Below are positions 25,755 through 35,422 of a DNA stretch of 64,000 bases, in pieces. The notes beneath the pieces were generated by a model. That model worked only from the letters and a program-made list of their open reading frames with translations. It searched no databases and was not told the DNA's origin. Numbering within the stretch: position 1 is the first letter of the stretch; every line of letters begins with the position of its first letter. The translations under genes were made by a program, and so were the position numbers. The DNA lies in assembly GCF_001182745.1 (NCBI RefSeq), contig NZ_LN868938.1:1054001-1118000 (forward strand). The letters are read 5' to 3'. This DNA comes from Nocardia farcinica. GTDB taxonomy: Bacteria > Actinomycetota > Actinomycetes > Mycobacteriales > Mycobacteriaceae.

Positions 25755-25878
25755 CCCGCGACCTCACCAGAGCGCGGTTGCCGATCGATGGCGCGCCTGT
25801 TGCGGTGCGGTGTCGCCGCGCGGTCCGCGGGTAGGTTCGCAGCACAGCCGCATACCCGATGACGAAGGAGTGACAGCG

Positions 25879-26388
25879 ATGCGCAGTAGCGAGGTGCTGG
25901 CCGATGCGTTCACGCGGATCGGGGAGGTGGTGCACGAGGCGGTCGACGGGCTCGACGAGCCCGCGCTGAGCTTCCGGGTCGACGGGCGCGCGAACACGAT
26001 CGCATGGCTGGTGTGGCATCTGACCCGGGTGCAGGACGATCACGTGTCGGAGGTGGCCGGGCGTGACCAGGTGTGGATCGAGCAGGGCTGGTACGAGCGG
26101 TTCGCCTTGCCGTTCGACCCGCGGGAGACCGGGTACGGGCAGTCACCGGAGGAGGTCGGGCAGGTGCGGGTGAGCGCCGAGTTGCTGGCCGGCTATTACG
26201 ACGCGGTGCAGGAACGGTCGCTGGCGTTCGTGCGCGGCCTGGCCGACGAGGAGCTGGATCGGGTGGTCGACACCAGCTGGGATCCGCCGGTGACCCTCGG
26301 TGTGCGGTTGGTGAGCGTGCTCGGCGACGACCTGCAGCACGCCGGGCAGGCCGCCTATCTGCGGGGTGTGGTCGAGCGCGCGGGGTGA
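25879..26388 (+). CDS. DinB/DUF664 family protein (mycothiol-transferase type)
   Basis: 169 residues. The four-helix DinB fold shows its metal-binding histidines: H in WHLTRVQDDH (about 53 and 62) and the third in LGDDLQHAGQ (about 153). WLVWHLTRVQDDH and QHAGQAAYLRG are typical of the actinobacterial DUF664 branch, which includes mycothiol-dependent enzymes. The substrate is unknown; detoxification or thiol transfer is likely. GAAGGAG precedes the ATG by 8 bases. A longer frame to 25735 exists but lacks a site. Followed on the same strand by an SDR gene. Confidence 0.88.
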   Translation: MRSSEVLADAFTRIGEVVHEAVDGLDEPALSFRVDGRANTIAWLVWHLTRVQDDHVSEVAGRDQVWIEQGWYERFALPFDPRETGYGQSPEEVGQVRVSAELLAGYYDAVQERSLAFVRGLADEELDRVVDTSWDPPVTLGVRLVSVLGDDLQHAGQAAYLRGVVERAG

Positions 26389-26475
26389 GCCGGTTTGCCC
26401 CCGGCGTTTCGCGGTAGTCGTCGGTGCAGACAGCGTTTCGGCGACGACCGCGTGTGGCGGAGGAGGTAGGACGCA

Positions 26476-27315
26476 ATGGGCTTTCCCGAACAGCAGCAGG
26501 ACGTTCCCGGTGTGCAGGCGGCGATGAACCCGGTGCCGGACTGCGGGGAGGACAGCTACCGCGGATCCGGCAAGCTGACCGGCAAGTCGGCCGTGATCAC
26601 CGGCGCCGACAGCGGCATCGGGCGGGCGGTGGCGATCGCGTTCGCCCGCGAGGGCGCCGACGTGCTCATCTCGTACCTGAACGAGCACGACGACGCCAAG
26701 CAGGTGGCGCAGTTGGTGGAGGACGCGGGCCGCAAGGCGATCCTGGTGGCCGGGGATCTCGCCGATCCGACGCACTGCCGCACGGTGGTGGAGCGGGCGG
26801 CGACGGAGTTCGGCAAGATCGACGTGCTGGTCAGCAACGCCGCCTATCAGATGACGCACGAGACGCTGGAGGAGATCTCCGACGAGGAGTTCGACTACAC
26901 CTTCAAGCTGAACGTCGGTGCCTACTTCTACTTGGTGAAGGCCGCGCTGCCGCATATGCCGCCGGGCTCGTCGATCATCGGCAGTTCTTCGGTGAACTCC
27001 GACATGCCCTCGCCGACGCTGGCGCCCTACGCCGCGACCAAGGCCGCGATCGCGAACTTCTCCGCCAGCCTCGCCCAGCTGCTGGGTGACCGCGGCATCC
27101 GGGTGAACAGCGTTGCGCCCGGCCCGATCTGGACGCCGCTGATTCCGTCGACCATGCCGACGGAGAAGGTGTCGAAGTTCGGCGACGACACCCCGCTGGG
27201 CCGGGCAGGCCAGCCCGCCGAGCTGGCCGCGGCCTATGTGTTGCTCGCCTCCGACGACGGCAGCTACATCTCCGGCGCGCGGCTCGCCGTGACCGGCGGC
27301 AGGCCGATCCTGTAA
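26476..27315 (+). CDS. SDR family oxidoreductase
   Basis: 279 residues with a 30-residue N-terminal extension (FPEQQQDVPGVQAAMNPVPDCGE) typical of the YghA/YhdF-like glucose-dehydrogenase subgroup. NAD(P) binding motif TGADSGIGRAVA (about 43-54), NAAYQ region, catalytic Ser in GSSSVN, and Tyr-x3-Lys as YAATKAA. AGGAGG precedes the ATG. It would reduce or oxidise a carbonyl/alcohol; homologues are often stress linked, fitting the iron-permease-like and universal stress genes that follow. Confidence 0.93.
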   Translation: MGFPEQQQDVPGVQAAMNPVPDCGEDSYRGSGKLTGKSAVITGADSGIGRAVAIAFAREGADVLISYLNEHDDAKQVAQLVEDAGRKAILVAGDLADPTHCRTVVERAATEFGKIDVLVSNAAYQMTHETLEEISDEEFDYTFKLNVGAYFYLVKAALPHMPPGSSIIGSSSVNSDMPSPTLAPYAATKAAIANFSASLAQLLGDRGIRVNSVAPGPIWTPLIPSTMPTEKVSKFGDDTPLGRAGQPAELAAAYVLLASDDGSYISGARLAVTGGRPIL

Positions 27316-27339
27316 GTCGACCCCGTCACCAGGTCGGCC

Positions 27340-27768
27340 TCAGTTCGCGCTCTCGCGCTGCTCGAGGCCGACCGCGTCGCGCAGTTCCGCGCGGCGGCGG
27401 TCGAGTTCGGGGTACTCGTTGCTCATCTCCGACAGCAGCCCGGCCAGCGCATCGGCGATGGCGTTGAGCTTCTGCTGGACGGCCGCGTCGGCGCGGCGCT
27501 CGGTGTTCTGGAGCAGGGCCACCAGCAGGAACGTGATGATGGTGGTGGCGGTGTTGATGACCAGCTGCCAGGTGTCGATGCTGGGCAGCACCAGGAAGCT
27601 GGGCGCCCACACGATGACGAGCAGGACGCAGAAGACGAAGAAGCCCGCGCGCGAGGCCACATTGCTGGTGGCGGTGGCGAATCGATCGAAGATCGACAGG
27701 TGATCGCTGATGTCGGACGGCATCTGCGCCGACCGGGCCCCGGAGTCGTGACCGGAACGCACACTCAT
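27340..27768 (-). CDS. Low-affinity iron permease family protein (PF04120)
   Basis: 142 residues. The signature is clear: FDRFATATSNVASRAGFFVFCVLLVIVWAPSF, then IDTWQLVINTATTIITFLLVALLQNTERRADAAVQQKLNAI. Two membrane segments at about 42-62 and 72-92 and a charged C-terminal helix. The name comes from fungal Fet4-like proteins; in bacteria the transport role is unproven. GAGG lies 10 bases before the ATG at 27768. Convergent with the SDR gene and divergent from the universal stress gene. Confidence 0.88.
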   Translation of the reverse strand: MSVRSGHDSGARSAQMPSDISDHLSIFDRFATATSNVASRAGFFVFCVLLVIVWAPSFLVLPSIDTWQLVINTATTIITFLLVALLQNTERRADAAVQQKLNAIADALAGLLSEMSNEYPELDRRRAELRDAVGLEQRESAN

Positions 27769-27945
27769 GAGCTGGTACCTCGTTTCTCGAGCACGGTGGG
27801 TACCGGTCGGATACCGCGGCAAGCATCCTGCAAACGGTGACGCGGTGTGGGCCCTGCCCGCGTGGCCGGGGTCGGTGGGGCATGCTGCTAGGGGTAGGAC
27901 TGCTGGCATGCGTCCCGGTGTGACGCGGAACCGAAGGGACTCGAG

Positions 27946-28836
27946 GTGGCCGAAACACAGGTAAAGCCCACCGAACCGGTGATCGTCGCGGCGGTGGACG
28001 GTTCGGCGAGCGCGCAGCAGGCGGCGGCCTGGGCGGCGAAGGAAGCGGTGCTGCACGATTGCACGCTGCACCTGCTGACCTCCGTGGCGGTGAGCACCGG
28101 CTACAGCACCGGCCGGACGTTGCCGGGCGTGGAGCTGGAGTGGTTGCGCTCGGAGGGGGAGCGGATCGTCGCTGCGGTGCGTGACGCGGTGCGCGAACAG
28201 GTTTCGGCGGAGCTGGCCGTCACCACGGAGGTGACCTTCGAGTTCGTGATCCCGGCGCTGCTGGAGCGTTCCGAGCGGGTGCGGATGGTGGTGGTCGGCA
28301 GCCGTGGTCTCGGGGCGTTGCAGCGCGGCCTGCTCGGCTCGGTGAGCACGTCGGTGACCCGGCACGCGCACTGCCCGGTGGCGGTGATCCGTGAGACAGC
28401 GGCGCTGGACGAGCAGTCGGCGGGCAAACCGGTGTTGGTGGGCGTGGACGGAACCGACAACAGTGTGCCCGCCGTGGACTACGCCTTCGAGGAGGCGTCC
28501 CGGCGCGGTGTCGGGGTCGTCGCACTGCATTCCTGGACGGATGCCACCGGGCTGGAAATCGCGGTGGCCGAGTGGGACACGATCGCCACCGACGAGGAAT
28601 CCCTGCTGGCCGAACGGCTGGCGGGGTACGCCGAGCGGTATCCGGACGTGCCGGTGCGCCGAATCGTGGTGGCGGACCGGCCGGTCCGCGCGCTGTTGAG
28701 CGAGTCGGAGGACGCGCAGCTGGTGGTGGTCGGCAGTCACGGGCGCGGTGGGTTCACCGGCATGCTGCTGGGGTCGACCAGCAACGCGCTGATCCACACG
28801 GTGGAGTGCCCGATCGTGGTGATTCGCAAGCGCTGA
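27946..28836 (+). CDS. Universal stress protein with two UspA domains
   Basis: 296 residues, tandem UspA domains (about 8-150 and 158-295). Each has the nucleotide-binding G-2x-G-9x-G(S/T) motif: VVVGSRGLGALQRGLLGSVSTSV and VVVGSHGRGGFTGMLLGSTSNAL. So both domains probably bind ATP, as in mycobacterial DosR-regulon stress proteins. Start GTG at 27946 with GAAGGGA upstream. No DosR-type palindrome was found in the 177-base gap from the divergent gene. Ends before a strong terminator. Confidence 0.93.
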   Translation: MAETQVKPTEPVIVAAVDGSASAQQAAAWAAKEAVLHDCTLHLLTSVAVSTGYSTGRTLPGVELEWLRSEGERIVAAVRDAVREQVSAELAVTTEVTFEFVIPALLERSERVRMVVVGSRGLGALQRGLLGSVSTSVTRHAHCPVAVIRETAALDEQSAGKPVLVGVDGTDNSVPAVDYAFEEASRRGVGVVALHSWTDATGLEIAVAEWDTIATDEESLLAERLAGYAERYPDVPVRRIVVADRPVRALLSESEDAQLVVVGSHGRGGFTGMLLGSTSNALIHTVECPIVVIRKR

Positions 28837-28873
28837 GGGTGTCGGCGCCCGCGGTCGGTGGTCGCGCGTGCGA

Positions 28874-28908
28874 CGGGCTGCTCACCGACGCGTTCGGTGA
28901 GCAGCCCG
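28874..28908. terminator. Bidirectional terminator hairpin
   Basis: A 15-bp perfect stem (CGGGCTGCTCACCGA and complement) with loop CGCGT, between convergent ends at 28836 and 28914. Confidence 0.82.
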
Positions 28909-28913
28909 GTCGC

Positions 28914-29317
28914 TCAGCGGGGCGCGTCCGCCCCGGTGCGCGGTGGCGCCTGCCGGTCCAGCTCCTCGACCTCGTCGTCGGTGAGCAGCCGGGAGCGGAT
29001 GAGGAAGCGCACGCCTTCGGGCGCTTCGAGGGAGAATCCGCTCCCGCGGCCGGACACCACGTCCACGGTGATGTGGGTGTGTTTCCAGTACTCGTACTGG
29101 TCGGCGCTCATCCAGAAGGGGATGCCGTCGCCCACCTCGCCGAGCAGCACGTCCGAGGCGCCGACGCGGAATTCGCCGCGCGGGTAGCACATCGGGGCGC
29201 TGCCGTCACAACATCCGCCGGACTGGTGGAACATGAGCGCGCCGTGCTGCGCGGTGAGCCGGGTCAGCAGCTCGGCCGCGGCATCGGTCAGCGCGACGCG
29301 CTCGATCCCCTCGGGCA

Positions 29318-29318
<1 letters not shown>
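28914..29318 (-). CDS. DUF779 family protein
   Basis: 134 residues. Contains the family Cys-rich motif SGGCCDGSAPMCYP (about 33-46) and HITVDVVSGRGSGFSLEAPEGVRFL. DUF779 proteins are commonly encoded beside the acetaldehyde dehydrogenase ExaC/AldB in actinobacteria and proteobacteria, as here; a metal-binding or maturation role is suspected but not shown. The ATG overlaps the TGA of the dehydrogenase gene by one base, so they are coupled. Confidence 0.9.
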
Positions 29319-30835
<1,517 letters not shown>

Positions 30836-30868
30836 TGCGGGTAACTCCTCGCTGAGTCCGGATGCGTC

Positions 30869-30886
30869 CACGGTCTGCCGACCGTG
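30869..30886. promoter_or_regulatory. Palindrome upstream of the aldehyde dehydrogenase gene
   Basis: CACGGTC and GACCGTG around TGCC, 34 bases before the start codon; fits an operator. Two GTTGA direct repeats (near 30910-30930) lie further up. Confidence 0.45.
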
Positions 30887-30947
30887 ATGCGGCTCACTAT
30901 GCTCCGCCAGGGTTGATGAAACGTTGAACCGTTCGTCGGCGCGCGTG

Positions 30948-32387
30948 TCAGGACCGGGCGGGCGCCATCTCCGCGGGGTGCGCCCGGCCGGTCGCGGTGA
31001 TGGCGGGCCGGGCCGGAATCGCCAGGGCCACCAGGGCCGCGACCACCGCGACGCCGCACCCGAGCAGCAGGCCGGTACGGAAGCCGGCCTCGGTGGGGAT
31101 GGTGTGCCCGCCCAGCTGGGTGCTCATCTGCGCGAGCACGACACCGATCACCGCCGCCGAGGACGTCGTGCCGATCGAGCGCATGAGGGTGTTGAAGCTG
31201 TTGGCCGAGGCGGTCTCCGACAGCGGCACCGAGGACATGATGAGGGCGGGCATGGCGCCGTAGGCCAGGCCGACGCCGGCGCTGCTGACGCAGGTCACCA
31301 CCATCAGTCCCCACGCCGAGCTCATCAACACCATCGACGAGCCGTAGCCGAGGGCGATCACGATGCTGCCCGCGATGAGGGTGATCTTGGGGCCGTACCG
31401 GGCCGAGATGCGGGCGCCGACCGGGGAGACCGCCATCATCACCAGGCCGCCGGGGAACATCCACAGGCCCATCGCGAGCATGGATTGGCCGAGGCCGTAG
31501 CCGGTGGCGGTGGGCAGCTGCATGAGCTGCGGGATGATCAGCGACTGCGCGTACATGCCGAAGCCGACCACGACGGAAGCGAGGTTGGTCAGCAGCACCG
31601 GACGGCGCGCGGTGACCCGCAGGTCGACCAGCGGATCGTCGATGCGCAGCTCCCACCAGGTCCACGCGGCCAGCGCCACCACGGCGAGCGCGAACAGGCC
31701 CAGCGTCAGGCCGCTGGTCCAGCCCCAGTCTCCGCCCTTGGACACGGCCAGCAGCAGGCTCACCAGCGCGGTGCCGAGGCCGAGCGCGCCGAGTGGGTCG
31801 AAACCGCCGGTGCCCTGGGGCGGCGTGGCGGGCACGACGAACCAGATCAGTGCGGCCACCACCGCGACGAGCACCGCCGAGCCGAGGAACAGCACCCGCC
31901 AGCTGGTGTTCTCCACCACCGCCGCCGAGATCGGCAGGCCGAGTGCGCCGCCGATGCCGAGCGAAGCGCTCATCACGGCGATGGCGCTGCCGAGCCGTTC
32001 GGGCGGCAACGCGTCGCGCATGGCGCTGATGCCCAGCGGGATGATGCCCGCGCCGATGCCCTGCAGGCCGCGTCCGACGATCATCGGCAGCACCGACGAG
32101 GCGGCCGCGCACACCAGCGAGCCGGCCAGCAGCGGCACCGTGCAGATCAGCAGCATGCGCCGCTTGCCGTAGAGGTCGCCGAGGCGGCCGGTGATGGGGG
32201 TGGCGACGGCACCGACGAGCAGCGTCACGGTGATCACCCAGGAGGCGTTGGACGCGGTGGTGTCCAGCATGCGGGGCAACTCGCCGATGAGCGGTACCAC
32301 GAGGGTCTGCATGAGCGCGGCGGCGATACCGCCCGCGGCCAGTGCGGCGACGATCAACTCGGCCCGGGCGCTGCGCGATGGGGACAA
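30948..32387 (-). CDS. MFS drug/H+ antiporter, DHA2 (14-helix) family
   Basis: 479 residues, 14 hydrophobic segments. Motif [15 protein letters not shown] follows the second segment, and motif C ([21 protein letters not shown]) is in the fifth, as in EmrB/QacA antiporters. A TTG at 32387 is chosen as start: GAGGAG lies 7 bases before it, and the codons further up have no site. It is divergent from a MarR regulator at 32517 with a palindromic operator between them, the usual plan for a drug-inducible pump. Confidence 0.92.
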   Translation of the reverse strand: MSPSRSARAELIVAALAAGGIAAALMQTLVVPLIGELPRMLDTTASNASWVITVTLLVGAVATPITGRLGDLYGKRRMLLICTVPLLAGSLVCAAASSVLPMIVGRGLQGIGAGIIPLGISAMRDALPPERLGSAIAVMSASLGIGGALGLPISAAVVENTSWRVLFLGSAVLVAVVAALIWFVVPATPPQGTGGFDPLGALGLGTALVSLLLAVSKGGDWGWTSGLTLGLFALAVVALAAWTWWELRIDDPLVDLRVTARRPVLLTNLASVVVGFGMYAQSLIIPQLMQLPTATGYGLGQSMLAMGLWMFPGGLVMMAVSPVGARISARYGPKITLIAGSIVIALGYGSSMVLMSSAWGLMVVTCVSSAGVGLAYGAMPALIMSSVPLSETASANSFNTLMRSIGTTSSAAVIGVVLAQMSTQLGGHTIPTEAGFRTGLLLGCGVAVVAALVALAIPARPAITATGRAHPAEMAPARS

Positions 32388-32441
32388 ACCGGAACTCCTC
32401 GTGACAAGCTCGATGGTGCGCGAGAACGCGACTGATGCAGG

Positions 32442-32458
32442 ATACACACGAATTGTAT
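32442..32458. promoter_or_regulatory. Operator-like palindrome between MarR and DHA2 genes
   Basis: ATACA and TGTAT with 7 bases between, an AT-rich 17-bp inverted repeat in the middle of the divergent intergenic region, 55-60 bases from each start. Typical size for a MarR site. Confidence 0.55.
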
Positions 32459-32516
32459 GATGCAAAATCCCAGCTGAGCGGCCTGGCGGGGATCCTGGAG
32501 GAGGGTGACGGACAAA

Positions 32517-32990
32517 ATGGACAAACCGACCGACGCTGTGGAGTTCGAGACGATGCTGCTCGGCCGCCACAGCCTGGCCGGTCTGTCCCGGCGCGGCGGG
32601 CTGCTCGATCGCAGTCACTACATCGTGCTGCGCCGGCTGCGCGCGCAGGGTCCGATGTCGGTGGGTGAACTCAGCGACGCCTTCGGGCTGGACACCTCCA
32701 CCGTGCACCGGCAGACCACCGCGATGCTCGGCGCGGATCTGATCGAACGCATCCCCGATCCCGACGGTGGCATGGCCCGCAAATTCCGGATCACGGCCGA
32801 AGGCGCCCGCCGGATGGATCAGGTGCGCGAGCGCAACGTGCGCGGGCTCGAGCGGGTGCTGGCGGGCTGGCCCGCCGCCGATGTCGCCGCTTTCGCCGCG
32901 TATCTGCGCCGGTTCAACACCGATATCGAACGCCTCGACGAACGGCCGTGGCCGCGCCCGCCCGCGGCTCAGCAGGAACCGCGCCGGTAG
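32517..32990 (+). CDS. MarR family transcriptional regulator
   Basis: 157 residues. Winged helix with GPMSVGELSDAFGLDTSTVHRQTTAMLGADLIERIPDPDGG and the wing ARKFRITAEG, flanked by dimerisation helices. The ATG at 32517 is 12 bases after AGGAGG; a GTG at 32505 abuts that site and is less likely. It would repress the divergent transporter through the palindrome at 32442. Its last 22 bases overlap the end of the convergent cold-shock-domain gene. Confidence 0.88.
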   Translation: MDKPTDAVEFETMLLGRHSLAGLSRRGGLLDRSHYIVLRRLRAQGPMSVGELSDAFGLDTSTVHRQTTAMLGADLIERIPDPDGGMARKFRITAEGARRMDQVRERNVRGLERVLAGWPAADVAAFAAYLRRFNTDIERLDERPWPRPPAAQQEPRR

Positions 32991-33337
32991 GGGCGCACGG
33001 CGACGGCCTCCGGCCCGGCCTTGGTCTCCTCGGCCCGATACACCACCGGGCCGCCGGCCACGAGGGTGCGGTAGCCGACGGCCTCGATGGCGTGGAACTC
33101 GACGAACACCGCGGGCGATCGGTCGTCGGGGGTGATGAAGCCGAAGCCCTTCTCCGCGTCGAACCAGGCGACGGTGCCGTGGCGCCACGGGCCGGAATCG
33201 CGGTGGCGCCCTTGCTGTTCCGGCGCTGTAGCCCGCGGACCCGCCCGGTGCGGCGTGTCCGCGACGCGGGCCGGGCGGGCGGGGCGCTGGGGAACGTGCG
33301 CGCGCCGGGTCGGCGCGGCCGGGGAGATCGGTGACAT
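32969..33337 (-). CDS. Cold-shock-domain protein with N-terminal extension
   Basis: 122 residues; the last 70 are a cold-shock domain with RNP1 KGFGFI and an RNP2 variant VFVEFHAI (Glu in place of His). A 50-residue Pro/Arg/Ala-rich tail precedes it, unlike the compact 67-residue CspA. It should bind single-stranded nucleic acid. The ATG at 33337 has GGAG 8 bases upstream, which argues that the tail is real. It follows a 71-residue protein gene by 20 bases, and its end overlaps the MarR gene. Confidence 0.83.
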   Translation of the reverse strand: MSPISPAAPTRRAHVPQRPARPARVADTPHRAGPRATAPEQQGRHRDSGPWRHGTVAWFDAEKGFGFITPDDRSPAVFVEFHAIEAVGYRTLVAGGPVVYRAEETKAGPEAVAVRPYRRGSC

Positions 33338-33357
33338 GGATGCGGCTCCGGCGGAGG

Positions 33358-33573
33358 TCAGTAGGCGAGCGGGTAGTCGTCCTCGTCGGGCAGGGGGGTG
33401 CTGATGGATTGGTCGATCCGGTCGGCGAGGTCGGCGTCGTCGAAGGCCCGGCGGATGCGCTCGGCCAGCGGGTTCGACGCGACGAGGTCCATGTCCGCGC
33501 CCTGGTCGTCGGCGAGGATCGGCGTGAACTGGTCCGCGCGGTCGGCGTAGTCGGCCGTGGGGATCGTGCTCAT
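33358..33573 (-). CDS. Small acidic hypothetical protein, 71 residues
   Basis: Begins MSTIPTADYADRADQFTP and ends PLPDEDDYPLAY; strongly acidic (many Asp), no membrane segment, no recognisable domain. GGAGG lies 4 bases before the ATG at 33573. The position of the next gene, 20 bases downstream, indicates a transcript shared with the cold-shock-domain gene. Function unknown. Confidence 0.75.
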   Translation of the reverse strand: MSTIPTADYADRADQFTPILADDQGADMDLVASNPLAERIRRAFDDADLADRIDQSISTPLPDEDDYPLAY

Positions 33574-33668
33574 GGTGCCTCCGTTTCGAACTCGTGGATC
33601 GGACGCTTTGGTCTGGCGCTGTTCGGTTCGGATGCCGGGGTTCGAACACCGGCGGTCGGACACGAAGA

Positions 33669-33691
33669 GGGGCCGGAGCGGTTCCGGCCCC
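33669..33691. terminator. GC hairpin in the 33574-33877 gap
   Basis: GGGGCCGGA and its complement around GCGGT. It could end the transcript of the leftward gene at 33878-34180 before the 33573 gene. The 304-base gap also contains a palindromic TTCGAAC-centred stretch near 33640; I see no RNA gene there. Confidence 0.5.
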
Positions 33692-33877
33692 CGAATCGAG
33701 AGGAAGGGACGTGACATTCGACCGTGTCCCGTCGGGTCGGCGGCTGCGCCACCTGCTGCCACGTCGGGTGGCGGTGCGCCGTGTGGTCGACACCGGCGCC
33801 GAGGGGGTGGGCAGCCCGGCCGCCGTTCGGGTCGTTGGCTGACTGATCTTCTCGACTGACCTCGCATCACCTCGCTT

Positions 33878-34180
33878 TCACCGGTTCGGACGACGGCTGC
33901 TGCCGGGTGCGGGCGGGCCGCGCTGGCTGGGCCGCGGTGGTTCCGGCGCCCGGCCGTGGGCGACGGGTGCCACCCACGGGCCGGATCGACGGGACGGGTC
34001 CGGTGCCGGGGGGATCGGCACCGGCGCCGCGGTGGTGGTCCGGCGCCTGGCCAGTGCGGTGGCCAGGATCTCGTCCACCGACTCGAAGAGGTCCTCGAGG
34101 TCGGGGTCGAGCAGCAGGAGCCGGTCCGCCACCAGGTCGAGCGGTTCGCTCTCGACCGCGGCCGCCTGCGCGGTCACCAC
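33878..34180 (-). CDS. Hypothetical protein, 100 residues, Pro-rich tail
   Basis: The first 50 residues are acidic and helical (EPLDLVADRLLLLDPDLEDLFESVDEILATAL), the rest is Arg/Pro-rich and probably disordered. Start is one of two adjacent GTG codons at 34180 or 34177, with no good ribosome site. The regular acidic Leu pattern argues for a real protein; I recognise no family. A possible 24-codon frame ends 21 bases upstream. Confidence 0.52.
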   Translation of the reverse strand: MVTAQAAAVESEPLDLVADRLLLLDPDLEDLFESVDEILATALARRRTTTAAPVPIPPAPDPSRRSGPWVAPVAHGRAPEPPRPSQRGPPAPGSSRRPNR

Positions 34181-34201
34181 CGTCGCGGGCTCGCCCGGTG
34201 C

Positions 34202-34276
34202 TCAAACACCTCCCGAGGGATGGCTGCGGTCGCCCCGGGTGGCGGAATCACGGAACGGGACGGCGTGCGTGGGCAT
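34202..34276 (-). CDS. Possible 24-residue minicistron
   Basis: ATG to TGA, starting MPTHAVPFRDSATRG. GGAGG lies 7 bases before the ATG, and a second GGGAGG lies at its 3' end. It may be a leader peptide for the 100-residue protein. No relatives recognised. Confidence 0.35.
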   Translation of the reverse strand: MPTHAVPFRDSATRGDRSHPSGGV

Positions 34277-34317
34277 GGCGGCCACCTCCATTTCGCGATG
34301 TACTACCAGCGTCTTTC

Positions 34318-34348
34318 AGAAAATCTGTTTTTGTCGGTATAGATTTCT
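34318..34348. promoter_or_regulatory. AT-rich inverted repeat upstream of the minicistron
   Basis: AGAAAATCT and AGATTTCT face each other around 14 bases, in a roughly 45-base AT-rich island that contrasts with the very GC-rich surroundings. On the minus strand it includes TATACC, a possible -10. Confidence 0.45.
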
Positions 34349-34361
34349 TTTAGCACTCACG

Positions 34362-35348
34362 TCAGCCGAGTGCAAGTGGTTCGAGCACCCGATCGTGGGC
34401 GGAATCCGTGCCGCCGCGGCAGGCGCGGCGGAACTCGCCGGGGCGAAGACCTTTCACCCGGGTGAACGCCGCGCTGAGCGCGTACCCGTCGCTGTAGCCG
34501 ACCGCGCGGGCGATGGCGCCGAGGGTGTCGTCGGTGCGGCGCAGGCGGTCGGCGGCCAGCGCGACCCGCCAGCCGGTCAGGTACGTCATCGGTGGCTCGC
34601 CGACGAGCTCGGTGAACCGGCGCGCGAAGGCCGCCCGGGAAACTCCCGCGCGACGGGCCAGCTCGGCGACGGTCCAGTCCGCCGCCGGGTCGTCGTGGAT
34701 CGCCCGCAACGCCGGACCGGCGACCGGGTCCCCGAGTGCCCGATACCAGGGCGGCCCGTCCGCGCCGAGATCGTCGAGCCAGCAGCGCAGGGTGGAGACC
34801 AGCAACAGGTCGAGCAACCGGTCCAGCATCACCTGTTGGCCCGGGCGGTCGGCGGAGATCTCGCGCAACAACAGCGCCATCTCCGGCGCCGGATCGGGCT
34901 CGGCGGGCACCCGCACCACCCGCGGCAGGGCCGCGAGCAGGCGTTCGGCGACGTCGGCTCGGGCGGGGTAGGCGCCGGTGAGCACGACGGTGGCGGCGTC
35001 GGGGCGATCCCCCCACACGCGCGGGCCGATGTAGGCGGATTCGGGCACCTCCCGGCCGTCGAGGTCGGTGCACCGATCGTCCGCCTCGACGAACAGCCGC
35101 GGGCTCGTCGTCGGGGAATCGGACAGTGTGTAGGGGTGCGGACCGCGCACGATGGCCGCGTCCCCGGGATCGAGCCGCACCGGCGGGTGGCCGTCCGCGC
35201 GCACCCAGCATCCCCCCTGCGCCATCGCGACCAGCGTCAGCGCCGCGCCGTCGCTGAACCGCACACCCCAGGGCGGGTCCATCATCGACTGGCACAGCAC
35301 CGCCCCGCGGGCCCGCGTCTCATGCAGCAACGACTCCAGCACATCCAC
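34362..35348 (-). CDS. AraC family transcriptional regulator with cupin domain
   Basis: 328 residues. An N-terminal cupin_6-type sensing domain (about 1-190, with GCWVRADGHPPVRLDPGDAAIVRG) and two C-terminal helix-turn-helix units (AELARRAGVSRAAFARRFTELVGEPP and GAIARAVGYSDGYALSAAFTRVKGLRPGEFRR). GTG start at 35348. Divergent from an NAD(P)-binding reductase gene at 35423, the customary target for this subtype, with a short palindrome in the 74-base gap. Confidence 0.92.
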   Translation of the reverse strand: MDVLESLLHETRARGAVLCQSMMDPPWGVRFSDGAALTLVAMAQGGCWVRADGHPPVRLDPGDAAIVRGPHPYTLSDSPTTSPRLFVEADDRCTDLDGREVPESAYIGPRVWGDRPDAATVVLTGAYPARADVAERLLAALPRVVRVPAEPDPAPEMALLLREISADRPGQQVMLDRLLDLLLVSTLRCWLDDLGADGPPWYRALGDPVAGPALRAIHDDPAADWTVAELARRAGVSRAAFARRFTELVGEPPMTYLTGWRVALAADRLRRTDDTLGAIARAVGYSDGYALSAAFTRVKGLRPGEFRRACRGGTDSAHDRVLEPLALG

Positions 35349-35351
35349 GCC

Positions 35352-35364
35352 TGAGACGATCTCA
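35352..35364. promoter_or_regulatory. Short palindrome in the AraC/reductase divergent gap
   Basis: TGAGA and TCTCA around CGA. Placement next to the AraC start suggests autoregulation; AraC proteins more often use direct repeats, so confidence is low. Confidence 0.3.
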
Positions 35365-35422
35365 CATCGACCATGGACTGAGAACCATCGTCCGTCTCGC
35401 GATCGGCGGCTGGAATGAAGAC

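Noticed and set aside
33630..33660. tRNA T-arm-like sequence around GGTTCGAAC
   Set aside because: The stem does not pair in tRNA register and no D-arm, anticodon arm or acceptor stem surrounds it.
33711..33842. 43-codon plus-strand reading frame with GTG start and AGGAAGG
   Set aside because: Arg/Val-rich composition, no recognised relatives, and it lies in the upstream region of the leftward 71-residue gene; not enough support.
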